64,000 bases of DNA, from contig JAZAYU010000945.1 of the NCBI GenBank assembly GCA_038501625.1, positions 53,294 through 117,293 on the forward strand, given 5' to 3'. Below are positions 34,720 to 45,959 of this stretch, piece by piece (within the stretch, counting starts at the first letter, position 1; each line of letters begins with the position of its first letter). The stretch is from Corbicula japonica. Taxonomy: Eukaryota; Mollusca; Bivalvia; Venerida; Cyrenidae. The notes below the pieces were generated by a model. It did no database searches, was not told the DNA's origin, and saw only the letters and a list, made by a program, of their open reading frames with translations. The position numbers and the translations under genes were made by a program.

Positions 34720-35686
34720 ATATATTTTTTCTTAGTCTCCTTTTTACATTATTACTAGAAACTCTGAAATCTTGCTCTTGAATTTCAAAAAATTCAGTCA
34801 TATCTAAAGACGTATCAAAGTACTTATCATTGATTTCTCTCTCCGTCTTTTCTGTTTCCGGGCAATGCCTGGAAGTCGGTTGTTGCTGGTCTTTTCCGAC
34901 AGTCTTTGCGGAAGTGGCCGGAATAACCACACGAGAAACAGATGTCGTTGGCTGTAGCTTGTCTCCGGGGACGAAAGGAAGGAAATCCGGTTGGTTGAAA
35001 ACCGACAGGAAATGGAGGCCTGTTGACCGGTGTCTGGGGGAAGACTGGCGGAAACGGTGGCCAGTATCCTGATTCTGCAGCGTTCTTCCTTCCTCCAGGG
35101 GTACCCATGGAATTGAAACGTTTATAAGGGTGAAAACCATGATTAGAGTTAGAAGAGGAAGCTGCTTTAACCTTTTTAACGGCTCGTGATTCGGCCTGTT
35201 TGATCTTTTTCTCATCTTCACTGTCACTGCCAATGTTATCTTTTTCATACTCAAGGACAGTGTTCCAGCCCCCGGGGGAACTATCGGCGATTAACATGTG
35301 ATTAACAGAAGTTTATTTCTTCGTTTCAACTTAATGCTAAGCTCACTAGCTATCCCAATAAGTTCAGGTTCACGCAGCTTCCTCGATAAGGATGTTAAAC
35401 CTTCTAAAATCTCAGAATTAAACTCGAATTGAACTTTATTCGAAGTGCTATTAAATTTCACTTTCTTAGCATCCTTCAACTTAGTGCTTTTATCAGTAAA
35501 ATCTTGCTTTAAAGTTTCTAACTGTTTATCAAAATATTCTCTAAAAAGAGAAAATGCCTGAATAGCTTCAGTTCCTCCGTCCCCCGGGGACTTACCCTGT
35601 GTTGAATCTTTCTCTGCTCTGCGACTCTCTCTCAGATTACCAAATTCTAAATCTTCAGGACAACGCCCAAGTTCGTCCTCTGACAT
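34720..35686 (-). pseudogene. Ngaro gag-like region
   Basis: The N-terminal ORF (MSEDELGRCPEDLEFGN..., 35686-35291) contains charged, coil-forming sequence (KQLETLKQDFTDKSTKLKDA). A frame change near 35290 leads to LIADSSPGGWNTVLEYEKDN and then a Pro/Phe-rich stretch and a CCHC zinc knuckle CFSCGYSGHFRKDC (about 35010). A second frame change near 34860 continues toward the reverse transcriptase. Confidence 0.8.
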
Positions 35687-35694
35687 TATCTGCT

Positions 35695-35854
35695 GGAAGT
35701 AGGTACACGTAGACAGTAGTCTGTTCTAACCTTCGAATGTTAAAAATAACTAAACAATGCGTTTATATACCCTATCTAAACGCGTCATCGCATATAAATA
35801 AACCTGCAAAACCGGTTTTATAAACATTTTAAACGACCCAAAAATAAATATATG
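35695..35854 (-). repeat. Split direct repeat A1
   Basis: Near-identical to A2 at 30986-31144 (GGAAGTAGGTACACGTAGAC through AACGACCCAAAAATAAATAT), with only a few differences. Confidence 0.9.
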
Positions 35855-36165
35855 TTAAATTAGTGTCTGTGTCAGTAGTTTTATATTGTACCTTACTCTC
35901 TTCCTAAGACGGAAGAGGTTTAAACTCTGTTTTTCATATTCAACAATAATAATTTGTATATGAATACATTGCATTATTGAAGTAATTGAAGTGCTATGAT
36001 CTTTTAAGCGCTGAGGCAATTGTATATTTGAAAGTTAGGGGCATGTTTTTATAACGACATATTTTATTACTACCCGTGAAAACATACATCATTTCCAACA
36101 ACGAATAAGGTTATAGTCAGTGTTTTTCACTGTGCACCACTGTGGCTTGTCGAAGATGGCTGTTC
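35855..36165. other. Gene-less stretch between the Ngaro element and copy 3
   Basis: About 310 bp of AT-rich sequence. The right part (36060-36165) is the 3' flank of copy 3. It contains an in-register remnant of the longer C-terminus coded by copy 4 (ending GGTGCACAG before TGA). Confidence 0.5.
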
Positions 36166-37032
36166 TCAGTTCGTAAGTCCTTTGCGTCTTCTGCGTGCAA
36201 CATAAACTTTTGGAATTGTTACCAAAATGACTACAGTTACTAGCAAGGCGGCAACGATTATAACAAAGGAAGGTTCAAACACAGTCCCATTTGTATTTAT
36301 CGCAAATGACGTAAAGGTCTTGCGATATTGTATTACACTAACGTTGCGAGGCGAACGGTAAGGAAATACATCTTCAATACAAACCAGATATTCAGGTGAA
36401 CTGTTGGGATCAGAATTTAGATTCGCGTTAGTTACGTCAACGTTTGCCCGCGCGACTCGTTTTCCCGTTCTCAGTTGTAGAAATTGACGTCCGATTAGCT
36501 TCGTCTCACTGGCATTCATTGCAATCCGAGGACAAAAGTTAACATTGCTCAGTCTAAATTCTTTTTCTGTCCACTGATTTGCAAGATAGGATATGTTTAT
36601 TTTCGATAATTCTATCTTGATTTCTTCGCTTTGAACAATATCTTCGTCTTGAATTTTTATTTCCGGGTAGACTGTTGAAAGCCCAGGAAATCTATATTGA
36701 GAAAGTTTCCAAATAAAGTTCTGAATTTTATAAAGCGTCTCTGCATACACTTCCATGTTTGGTCTAACAATTAATAAAACAGACATTTCTGAAGAATTCG
36801 TGTCCTTCCAGACAGTTACGGCGTTATCACTAAACGTGTTGTCAGACACGGCGTTGATGTAAGTCACATAATTTGAGTAGAAATCGGCTTCATTTGGGTA
36901 TTGTTTACTTGCATTTACTTTCACTTTCAGAAAGGTAGTGTAGAAAATTCTTCTTGTTTGTAACAAGAATGGTGTGCACATTCCGTCATCTATAATAAGA
37001 TATCTCGGACACAAAACCTTCCTGCAACATGC
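36166..37032 (-). CDS. Copy 3, exon 2
   Basis: Acceptor TTATTTCAG, then GCA TGT TGC (ACCRKV). TGA at 36166-36168 comes earlier than in copy 4: the 13 codons after TGA can still be aligned with the longer tail of copy 4, so the tail is a shortened form. Confidence 0.87.
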   Translation of the reverse strand, partial: ACCRKVLCPRYLIIDDGMCTPFLLQTRRIFYTTFLKVKVNASKQYPNEADFYSNYVTYINAVSDNTFSDNAVTVWKDTNSSEMSVLLIVRPNMEVYAETLYKIQNFIWKLSQYRFPGLSTVYPEIKIQDEDIVQSEEIKIELSKINISYLANQWTEKEFRLSNVNFCPRIAMNASETKLIGRQFLQLRTGKRVARANVDVTNANLNSDPNSSPEYLVCIEDVFPYRSPRNVSVIQYRKTFTSFAINTNGTVFEPSFVIIVAALLVTVVILVTIPKVYVARRRRKGLTN

Positions 37033-38942
37033 CTGAAATAATAAAATGCATCAATTAAGTTCAAGACCAGAACAATGAAAAACATTTGTAAATTAGCATT
37101 TACGAACAGTTATAAAAGCAAAGAGCAGCATACAGTTTAGACAATCCTTTCAACGACCTCTGATGCAACAATGTCTAAAAGTATGAGCAATAAGTCGACA
37201 CAATTTGCCAAAGTTTACCACGACGCTGGTTCCTCATTGTCCAAATCTTTGCGCAATAACGACACAATTTGGCAATGTTTACCGCGACCTCTTGTACAAC
37301 AATGTCTAAAGCTTTGCGCAATAACGACACAATTTGTCGATGTTTACCGCGACCTTTAGAACAACAATGTCGAAAGCTTTGCGCAAGAACGCAGTTATAG
37401 CTTCCTCTTGAGGATTTGCGCACAATACCTTAAACGTTCCATTTGTATCTCGTATTTGTTCTTTGTTAAAATATACGTTTGAATCAACTTATTTCGGTCG
37501 CCTGTTCACGACCGATATTGCTAATCGTGAACATGTCATGTAACGGTGTGCTCGTCAAATTTATGACGATTTGAAATGGGAAACTACCACAAACGCCTTA
37601 AATGATGCATCGAACCATTTAGGCATTTACACAGTATACTTACAGTATCACTGTCGTATATAAAACCATTTGTGCAGTTCGTCGAAAATGATGTTTTTAG
37701 TGTAGAGTTTGACGCAGTATGGTACATTTTAGTACGTTCGGTATCGATTTCCAGTTGGTAGGCGGTTTTAGCGTGGTCATATTCTTTACATAATGAAGGA
37801 TGCAGTTGCTCTCGGTGACACAGGTAACAAGCAATGTTAGCATATATAGTGTAACCACGATACGTTGGTTCATAAACTGGCAAAAAGAAACGACTGCATA
37901 TGCTTTTCAGTATGTTTTTGTCTATTTCAAACTCTGTGTTTGTTGCATTCAGTTCGGGACAGGTATAAATATCTACGTGTACTTGTCCACATTTGTTTGT
38001 GAAGTTTTTCACCTGTTCTGGTGGCTCATATACAATATTGCAAAAAACTTCTAAATCTGTTAACCACCATTTTGTCGGTTCAACTGTTTTGGGTCTCACC
38101 TTACTCATATAACATGTTTGTAAAGTTTTCCAAACAACAAAGTTGCCGTGGCGACCTTCGTTACACTGCAGGCAATATATATTCCTATATGTTTTCAAAG
38201 AAGCTAATGAGGTAACTGGTATAAGTCTATTCTCATCCATTGTGTTGCTTATATTAAGATTTACGCATTGATCCACTAATTCAGCATCGGTTTCATTTGT
38301 CCAACAATCGTCTATCATTTCATACGACAAATCTCGAGCTGAAGCGATGTCCAACGAATTCATGTTTCTCAGTTGTGCTACTACGCATGCGCTGTTTTTG
38401 TCACGCTCTGCTGGCACAAACAAAAACATTAAATTGTCGTCTTCATTTATGACCGTCTCTGGATAAAAACTGACTGTATTGTTTCTAATGTTACGATTAA
38501 TAGTGACGTTATACAAGACATCATGTGCTCTGAGAAGCATCTTTGTAATATGTACGTAAACGTCTGCTGAGGCGCTTGTATTATCTGTTTCAAATGCCAA
38601 TGGTGAGCCTGTAAAACGTTTTGTTATTTCAAATGAATTTACGCTATCCAAGTAATCAACGACATCGGTTAGATTTGAATGTTTAGCATCCATCACCCAG
38701 TAATCCGGACAGCATACACCTTTCCGCCAGCAATCACGTTCGCATGAGCATGACATGCAACAGGCACTTGAAACATAGGAAATATTTAAACTTTTCAAAG
38801 CACAAAGTGGCACGGTACCACAATGCTTCTCCTGTGATGAAATCAAATTTGAAACAATATCAATCCTTTTGTCAAATTCCATACAATGCACATACATAGA
38901 ACTGCAAAAAAGGACCAACAAAACTAACCGTATTAATATCAT
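36166..38942 (-). CDS. Receptor-like ectodomain family, copy 3 (intact, single-pass membrane glycoprotein)
   Basis: Exon 1 38942-37644 (433 codons) and exon 2 37032-36166 (289 codons with stop), phase 0 junction, intron 611 bp, about 721 residues. Residues 1-20 are a signal peptide. Cysteines at 61-78 form a somatomedin-B-like cluster (CCMSCSCERDCWRKGVCCPD). Two further cysteine-rich motifs, YRNIYCLQCNEG (about 270) and YANIACYLCHREQ (about 370), resemble the YKNxYCALCNG motifs of Mth2-like and adhesion-GPCR ectodomains. Exon 2 adds CPRYLIIDDGMCTPF, CPRIAMNASE and VCIEDVFP, then one hydrophobic helix (FVIIVAALLVTVVILVTI) and a basic tail. There are many NxS/T sequons. Related receptors would continue with seven helices; here the protein stops after one. 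Inference: a cell-surface or decoy-type receptor; the ligand is unknown. Confidence 0.85.
37155..37400. repeat. 65 bp tandem repeat in intron of copy 3
   Basis: Three to four units of the array described in the intron of copy 1 (CTTTGCGCAATAACGACACA). Confidence 0.8.
37644..38942 (-). CDS. Copy 3, exon 1
   Basis: ATG at 38942. The donor GTAAGT follows GAT ACT (…FIYDSDT). Without splicing the frame would run on to 37584 with unrelated residues. All cysteines shared with copies 1 and 4 are kept. Confidence 0.87.
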
Positions 38943-39232
38943 TTTTTATTTTCTGAATATTTCCTTGTCAACTTAAGAAAAATGTTAATTAAAATGAGTT
39001 TCCAACAATCTGATATGAAATAATGTTCACTGAAAACAACGCAAGACCTGCTGTCATCTGAATGCGACTACTAGAGAATTCTCAACGTTGTATTTTCCAA
39101 TACTGTGGCAAACGTAACAATGAAAATCGTTCGTCTACTGTTTAGTGAACTTGTTCGAAATGCTTAGTGGCGTAAATATGTAATCAGACATTCTGAAGTT
39201 TTCAAAAAGTTAATCATACAGTAATTACATCT

Positions 39233-39370
39233 TTGTTTGCACAATGGAGTTTAGGAACGTTTCTATGGAAATCTTGTAAAAGAAACATCAAAAACCCGAT
39301 CTGTTACCGTATTAATATTATTTTTATTTTCGCAATATTCCGTGTCAACTTAATTTCATGTAGAGATATG
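39233..39370 (-). pseudogene. N-terminal stub of the receptor-like family, unit 3 (most eroded)
   Basis: Leader-like sequence ACCGTATTAATATTATTTTT and GTGTCAACTTAATTTCATG with only a short remnant beside it (GGAGTTTAGGAACGTTTCTA). It occupies the position of the clearer stubs in units 1 and 2. The signal-peptide codons themselves are no longer recognisable. Confidence 0.45.
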
Positions 39371-40004
39371 GTAGTAGTTAGGAAATTTTGTGATGGTAAA
39401 TACGCCGGCTTTATTGTCATGATGTCCCCAAATAAGGCGTTTATCCCAGAAAAACATCGATGTTTTTTTATTTATTGACGAGAAATAAAACAATAAGGAT
39501 TAAAAAGAAAAATATTCATAATAAAAAAAAATAAAAAAGACACCACCAATACAAGTACATGTATGACGTAAACAGAATTAATGGCAAACAATACGCGTTA
39601 TGTTCAATATGGCAGAAAGTAAATTTAAAGTCATTGCTTTTTTTGTATTGACAAAGAAAATTAATTTCTTTGCAGTGGCTGTAATAAAACAATTATTTAG
39701 TTTCTTGATAGGTTTGGTGACAATACATTGCCTGTATGTGTCTCATTATCCTCCTTTGGCTTGGGTAATACGTCACCTAAACGAGTAATGTTTCCTTACA
39801 CACCTGTCAGGAAACCAAATTAACTATAAAATAATTATTACCATCTGCAGAATATGAAATTACGCTGTATTGTAGTGAATATATTGAACATAAGTCGTAA
39901 TTATCTGCGTTCCTTTTATATTTTTAATACGAGTCAGATATCAACAGATGGGTCCATATCTGTTAAGGTCTGAATAGATTACGGTAACGCTAGTCTAAAT
40001 GTTT

Positions 40005-41105
40005 AACTTTTCAACTTTCAACTTTTATTTCAAGCACTCGGCAAATGTTTGCCTTTGACTATAAATATAATACAACATGAAATACGGCAAGTACAAAACT
40101 TTACAAACATAACAATGAACATAGAGATATAAAATGACATAATCACAGAAAAGGACAGAAAACACAAGCAACATAAGTATCCAACGTCAATATTACTCAG
40201 TGTATCAGAAAGTAGTACAAAAGCTTCAATTAGGTATTTACATAGTTTTAATAGTATTGTAACATTTTTGAGGCCATAATGGAAATAAATTTAGTTGTAG
40301 TTGGCCATGCAGTTAGACCGAAATATTTTTTACGAATTTCAGTATATCTCGAACAGCAGAGCAGGAAATGGTATTCTGATTCGACTAATTTTTGTGGACA
40401 AACCTTGCATAACTTTTATTCCTGTCAATATTATTATATCTTCCAGTTTCTATCTCTAAAGAGTGTGAGCATACTCTAAATTGGGTTAGTTGTTTGCGTA
40501 GTTTTTCTGATTTTACATTAAGAATAAAATCCAGAAAGTAGTTTTAATTTTTGGTTTTAATATCTAACTTAACTCTGGTAAATAATGATAATAAACTATG
40601 ATATGCCTTGAGAGCTTGGTCAGATAACGTTGTCATTGCATACCTTTAATTACCTGTGTACATGAACTTAATGCATAAATAAATAAAATTATCGACTTTT
40701 TCAACTATTTCACCATTAATATAAAAATTTTATACATGTGAAATGCAAATGTGTCTTCTTTTTAAAAAAAAACAACATACTTTTGTTTTCCTAACATTAA
40801 TTTTCAACCCCCATTTTTCAGAATATCTACATAAATTATTGATTTGATCTTGCAGACTTACAGGATCCGTTGTGAATAAAACAATATCATCAGCAAATAA
40901 AATCAAATACATTGATAACATATTTATATCATAATCGGTTAATTGGTCATAATTAATACTATTTACTTTATCATTAACGAAAAGGATAAAAAGCAGAGGG
41001 GAGAGTGGCTCCCCCTGTTTTACCCCGAGCATGACGTCAAAAAAGTCTGACATATTATTGTTTATATCAAGTCTAACACAAGATTTAACACTGCTATATA
41101 TATTG
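40005..41105 (-). mobile_element. LINE 3' fragment (reverse transcriptase end)
   Basis: The minus strand codes GVKQGEPLSPLLFILFVND and LILFADDIVLFT, the RT motifs with catalytic FADD, then downstream VCPQKLVESEYHFLLCCSRY, a typical C-terminal CCHC-like region. Frameshifts separate the pieces. The 3' end on minus is a short AAAGTTGAAAGTTGAAAAGT repeat, a usual end for some LINE clades. It is absent from units 1 and 2 and is truncated at its 5' end. Confidence 0.85.
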
Positions 41106-42596
41106 CATTAACGAATATCTGCAAAATACGGTCATTATGAAAAGGTAAATCAAATGATGAAAATGACTTTTGTTATGACAGAGCCGCCTGCGGGGTTTTA
41201 ACGCTCGTCTGTGTGTTTAAAAAAATGTAAAAGATAAAATCATTAAACAATTACAACTGATAAAGAATACCTGAAAACACTCCGTTTTTCCAAAATGGAG
41301 GAGGGACCACACCTCGAAGACTCTTGTTACCGTTGTGATTTAATAAAATTGTATAATTACAAATGCAAAAAGAAAAGCAACAAGCTCCACATCCACAGCA
41401 ACAAGACTTGTATTGTAAGTGAGAATTTATAAAACAAAAAATAAATAATTATAAAGGGGTTATAACATCGAATGGGGAGAGCATGGGTCACCCTTCCCCG
41501 TGAAGACGTTTGTTGTATTCAGTTTAATAATAGCAAAAAAAAACAACATTAACAGTAAAAAAAAGAAAAAATATTCCCACCCCACCACCACACAGTTGTT
41601 CGTTTTGGGACCCCTTTTGTTTGTTTTGTTGTGATACCTGTAGATGAAAAGGGAACTTTGAAAGCCATCGAACACGACAAATATGAAAATATTGCAGGCT
41701 GGGTTTGAACCTGTTCATGGACATTAATGGAAATGCATATTGCGAGTTATAAAACGTGTCTTAGTGGTTGATATTAATGATGTCAGACAACTATGTTTAA
41801 GTTTCAAAACTCTACCTTGAACGGCCATTCATATACTAGACTTAATAAACAAAAAAAAATTAAATTGATAAGTGAAAGAAAACATAACTTCGACACACTG
41901 TTATCAAAAGTTATGTAACTTGTCCCCGCGGTTGCCATTATAATGTCAGACTATAAGATCGGCCTTGAATAGTTAGTGAGGAAAGTCGACTTTAACAAAA
42001 AAAAACACACCAAAATTCTCATGAAAATGGGCATACTTTGACGACATGCACTTAATAAGACCAACCTTTTCCTCATTCTTTATTACGTTAGAAAACTGCA
42101 TTTAGTTTCAAACATCTTACTTGAACTGTTTAAAAGGCTTAGCATAAATTGGACTAAAACAAAACACTTGACCATAAATTCTAATTCTTATTGATAAAGA
42201 GAGCATAACTATGACAAAAATATAGACAATCCTTATGAAGCCTGTCCTGATAATTTCTACTGTGGTGTCAGACAACTATGTTAAGTTCCAAAGCCCTACT
42301 TTGAATGATTAGTGAGCAGAAGAGGACGTAAATGAAAAACAAAACCAAATATACTTGTACCGTCGAGCTTCAAAAACCTATAAGTTGTCTCTGCGGTACG
42401 GTCAGGTACGTATTTGTACGAACTTTATTAATGAACCTGTGTTTCGAATCACTTTTCATTATTCCTCAAAACAAATTATTATTTTTGTAAACGAAAGAAA
42501 CATCACAACACATATTTTAACATTAATGTATATTTATATTTTATTTAATTTGTTTTCAGTTATAATTTAATCCAGAAATGTTGTAATTATCTTATA

Positions 42597-42862
42597 TGGG
42601 GCGCGTCACGAGAAAAGGTACATTCGGGATTTTGACGTCAATTCTTGAAATGACGTCTTTAAGTTGAGCAGACGACATAACTTAACATTCATTTCGCGGT
42701 AAAAATAAAATAATGTTGTCAAAATGAGTAACAAAATTGCCAAGTTTGATATGTTATAGGCAGATAAGAAAATAATAGATAATTGTAAGATCTTTCTAAA
42801 AATAGTAACAACTAAAATGTCTAAAAATATTACCGAATGCACCTTTTCCGTGACGCGCCCCA
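42597..42862. mobile_element. MITE-like element, GGGGCGCGTCACG ends, copy 2
   Basis: Ends TGGGGCGCGTCACGAGAAAA and, inverted, TGGGGCGCGTCACGGAAAAG. Length 266 bp. It interrupts the homology between units 2 and 3. Confidence 0.78.
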
Positions 42863-43417
42863 ATATTTAAATGCTTTTTTGTTTGAAAAACGGAACATTA
42901 ATGTAGAGCATGATATTAAGGAGTTTAGGAGTTTTTGCATCGTTATTCATGATCATATTTGAAAAAAAAAACATGCCAGCGTTTACCGATTTTTTTCTTA
43001 GTAATGTTATTTATTTGCGGTCAGTTAAAAGGCAGTATTATAAAACAATAAGCCATCTTTGCATGTGATAACATAATCTGTACTTAATTCTAGCAACGTA
43101 AGAATTAAACGGGCTTAAAATAGTGTTGATATTTCATGCTGGAGTAATGCGGTTTATCAATTTTAAAATAATGCTATAAAGTAACAAAAAAGGAATGTAG
43201 AGAAAGTCAACTTCGTGTCTCTTTATTTAAATATGGATTCTTATTAAGTAATTTTGAACAATATGCTATTCTGCCTTAATGTGATTTCTTAGCGGTTATC
43301 CAGCATTGTTAGCCGATTTCTGTACACATACCTTCTTTACAAAAGCAACCGTCAATTGTGTGACTATTTTCCCCAACTTGTTTGAATGCTCTTAGCTTAC
43401 TCAGACACGAAAGGATA

Positions 43418-43640
43418 TATAAAAATGAAATATGCATATTAGGAATGGCCACATCCAGCACACACAGCCTCACCACACAGCCAAAAAGTAGAGAGGAAAA
43501 GAGAGCATGGTATTACAATAATCAGTTTCAAAACGGACGCCACGAACAATTAACGAAAGTTAGAACCTGAGGGGTTACCGCCTGGAAAGGTCAGTAGCAA
43601 AACAAATTGCCACTTGGGGGTTTAATCCAGGTGCTAGGGT
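43418..43640. repeat. Short dispersed repeat A, copy 2
   Basis: Similar in order to 2144-2360 (TGAAATATGCATATTAGGAA, CACGAACAATTAACG, GAGGGGTTACCGCC). Confidence 0.65.
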
Positions 43641-44455
43641 GCACCAACCTCATAACAATTACTTTTAAAATTAGAAAAAGTAAAAATGATGTATCTCATC
43701 ATGATTGATAATTGAGCAGTGTACTGAAATTCAATGCAGATAAAGTAAAAGTGTAGTTAGAACATTATTTAAGCGTAGGAGCTGATATTATTGGTTCGTA
43801 GTCGTTAGTGAAGGTGTAAGTATCCGAAATTCGTAAGCTACACACAACTGCCATGCAATAGGATATAGCTTTTAATTGGGGTTATCTGTCCGTTGTCAGT
43901 CCACCTGATCGGCGCCATAACTAAGTAAACGGCGGATGAAATAGCATGAAATGTAATTACGGATAAACATTTTGCGGTGAAACACAAGCGCAATTCCTCA
44001 AAGGCACTCAAGAATTCAAAAGAGTTATAGCCGTTGAAGTATATTGTCCTTTATATGATAAAGAGAATTGACTTAAGTACACCGAATGGAATTATAGCAT
44101 TGAGAACTCTTACAACAATAACCCTCAAATCTGGTAAGTTATGTTTTCAAAGACATAGTAAGTAGATGACTGTAGTGAAATTGATTTTGATCGCACTAGG
44201 TCAAAGGTCAATGTCATTTTATGACAACAATGTTTACAATTTAGAGTACATCACATGGTACATGCGTTTTCAAAATACTGATGCATTGTTGGAATTTTAA
44301 GATTTTAACTTTCACAATATTCACACATAACATAGGTTAGCTACTCAAATAACCTTAAGGTGTAAATTTGCTCATAACCTTCATAGGGTGTGCAAATCTT
44401 ACAAATCGGAAGTCTTTTAGAGTGGAATGGAAGAACAAAATAACAAAATACATTG
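43641..44455. other. Gene-less stretch
   Basis: No coding or RNA feature was recognised. The right half (43910-44300) has the look of diverged tandem-type repeats leading into the next block. Confidence 0.35.
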
Positions 44456-44459
44456 TTCA

Positions 44460-44995
44460 AATCTTTAAACACCACTGGTGACATTGATCTTGAGCCGGCC
44501 TGGATGTTGTCTTGATGGGGTGAACATTTCACTAAAGTTTCATGAAATTCATCCAAGGGGTTCAGAAGATGTGAAGCGGACGCGAAATAATGGTTCACAT
44601 TTTCAAATACAACAGGTGGCCTTGACCTTGAGCCGGCCAGGTGGGAACAAGGGTTCTGCAAATCGTCTTGGCCGGCTGAACATTTCACTAATTTTCATGA
44701 TATTCATTCCGGAGGTTCAGAAAATATGAATCGGACACAAAATACATGGTTCCAATCTTGGAACCTTTGCTGACCTTAACCTTGAGCCGGCCACGTTGGT
44801 ACATGGGTTCTGCACGTTGTCTTAATGGGAAGAACATTTGACTAAATTTTCATAAAATTCCTTCTAGGGGTTAAAAAGTTATGGACCGGATACGAAATGT
44901 GCACTCGTGGACGGAAGGACAGAAAAAAGGACGTAAGAGACGGAAGGACGGACGAACAGACGGACGAAGACCATTCCTACATAAAATAAAGCTGA
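44460..44995. repeat. Tandem repeat, about 140 bp unit
   Basis: Three to four units with CTTGAGCCGGCC, GAACATTTCACTAA, TTTCATGAAATTCATCC, ending in a GACGGACGGAC-like run (44910-44970). Confidence 0.7.
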
Positions 44996-45049
44996 CGAAA
45001 ATAGGATACGTACACATATAAAACGGATTTTGCACGTAGTAACTTCTAG

Positions 45050-45830
45050 CTTGACATTTATTAAACACACACACACACGCAAGTAAATGTAATAAAATAT
45101 TTTAGCACAATAAAAATCCCGGCTTAATGACTTAATAATATTAAAACAGATAGCCCTTAATAACAGCCATTGATGCTCTTTATCTGAAACATAAATCACG
45201 TAAACCAATAATTAAGTTGTAAAACAAATTTGTTTTTTATAAACCGAAAAATGCCACTTCAGTCATTATTTCTGTATCTCTGCTTACTCTTTCTTTCTCG
45301 AATTAGGTCGTAGAACTATCAATACCCGCGATTCTGTCATTATAAACCGGATTGTGCTTCTTTGAGATTATTTCCCCGATCCTGAATTGTCGAGTACATA
45401 TACTGCTCGTCTTGACGTCCGTCCGTCATCACCTAAGACGTGTTATATACACAGAATGACACCTGTATCCACACGTACTTAATGACTGGTGCGGTTGTCC
45501 GCACGCACTTAACATCAGGTGCGGTTGTCCGCACGCACTTAATATCTGGTGTGGTTGTCGCACTCAAAGCGAGTTCTTTCCTCCCGTAATTTGAACTACC
45601 AGGTAAAAGTCGCCAGTCATTACAATAAATATCGCTACTTTTTGTGAATTGCAAAAACTAACAAGGTAACGAAACCTGGATAAACTGGACACTCACCTAA
45701 ATGTATTTTAAGGTGACATGACCACACGCCATGACCTTGGAGCATTCGAAGTTGGTGTCTCTCTCATCTAAATTAAGTTAGGATTTAATTGTGCTGTACA
45801 GATATAAGCTAGGGATGAAAAAATGTGGAT
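45050..45830. repeat. Diverged copy of CCP/EGF intron sequence (12990-14300)
   Basis: Shares blocks in the same order: AATAAAATATTTTA, CAATAATTAAGTT, GTAGAACTATCAATAC, CCTTGGAGCA, TAAGCTAGGGATGAA. The intron copy has an additional tandem array in the middle. It may be a dispersed repeat or a local duplication. Confidence 0.5.
45471..45560. repeat. 30 bp tandem repeat with hairpin potential
   Basis: Three units of GGTGCGGTTGTCCGCACGCA followed by CTTAAYATCT. Each unit contains the inverted arms GTGCGG and CCGCAC. Confidence 0.8.
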
Positions 45831-45959
45831 AAAGTAGGTCCTAAGCCTAAGCCTGCCTTTTTATTTTTGGAGAAAGTCAATACAAGATCCCTTTCCTATA
45901 AAACATAACATATAAGATTAAATTAGCTGAAGAAGTATTTCGATTTTCAAGGCGTATGC

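Larger units (their letters stand above)
30585..35854 (-). mobile_element. Ngaro-like tyrosine-recombinase retrotransposon, degraded
   Basis: On the minus strand the order is A1 (35854-35695), gag-like, reverse transcriptase with RNase H, tyrosine recombinase, B1 (31278-31141), A2 (31144-30986), B2 (30713-30585). This A1-ORFs-B1-A2-B2 arrangement of split direct repeats is the hallmark of Ngaro-type elements in the DIRS order. Tyrosine recombinase replaces an integrase, and no target duplication is expected. Several frameshifts and stops break the ORFs, so the copy is inactive as it stands. It separates gene copies 2 and 3. Confidence 0.88.
38943..42985. repeat. Duplicated flank, unit 3
   Basis: Upstream flank of copy 3, homologous to units 1 and 2. 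It has private insertions: a LINE fragment (40005-41105) and a MITE (42597-42862). Homology to unit 2 continues on both sides of each. Confidence 0.7.
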
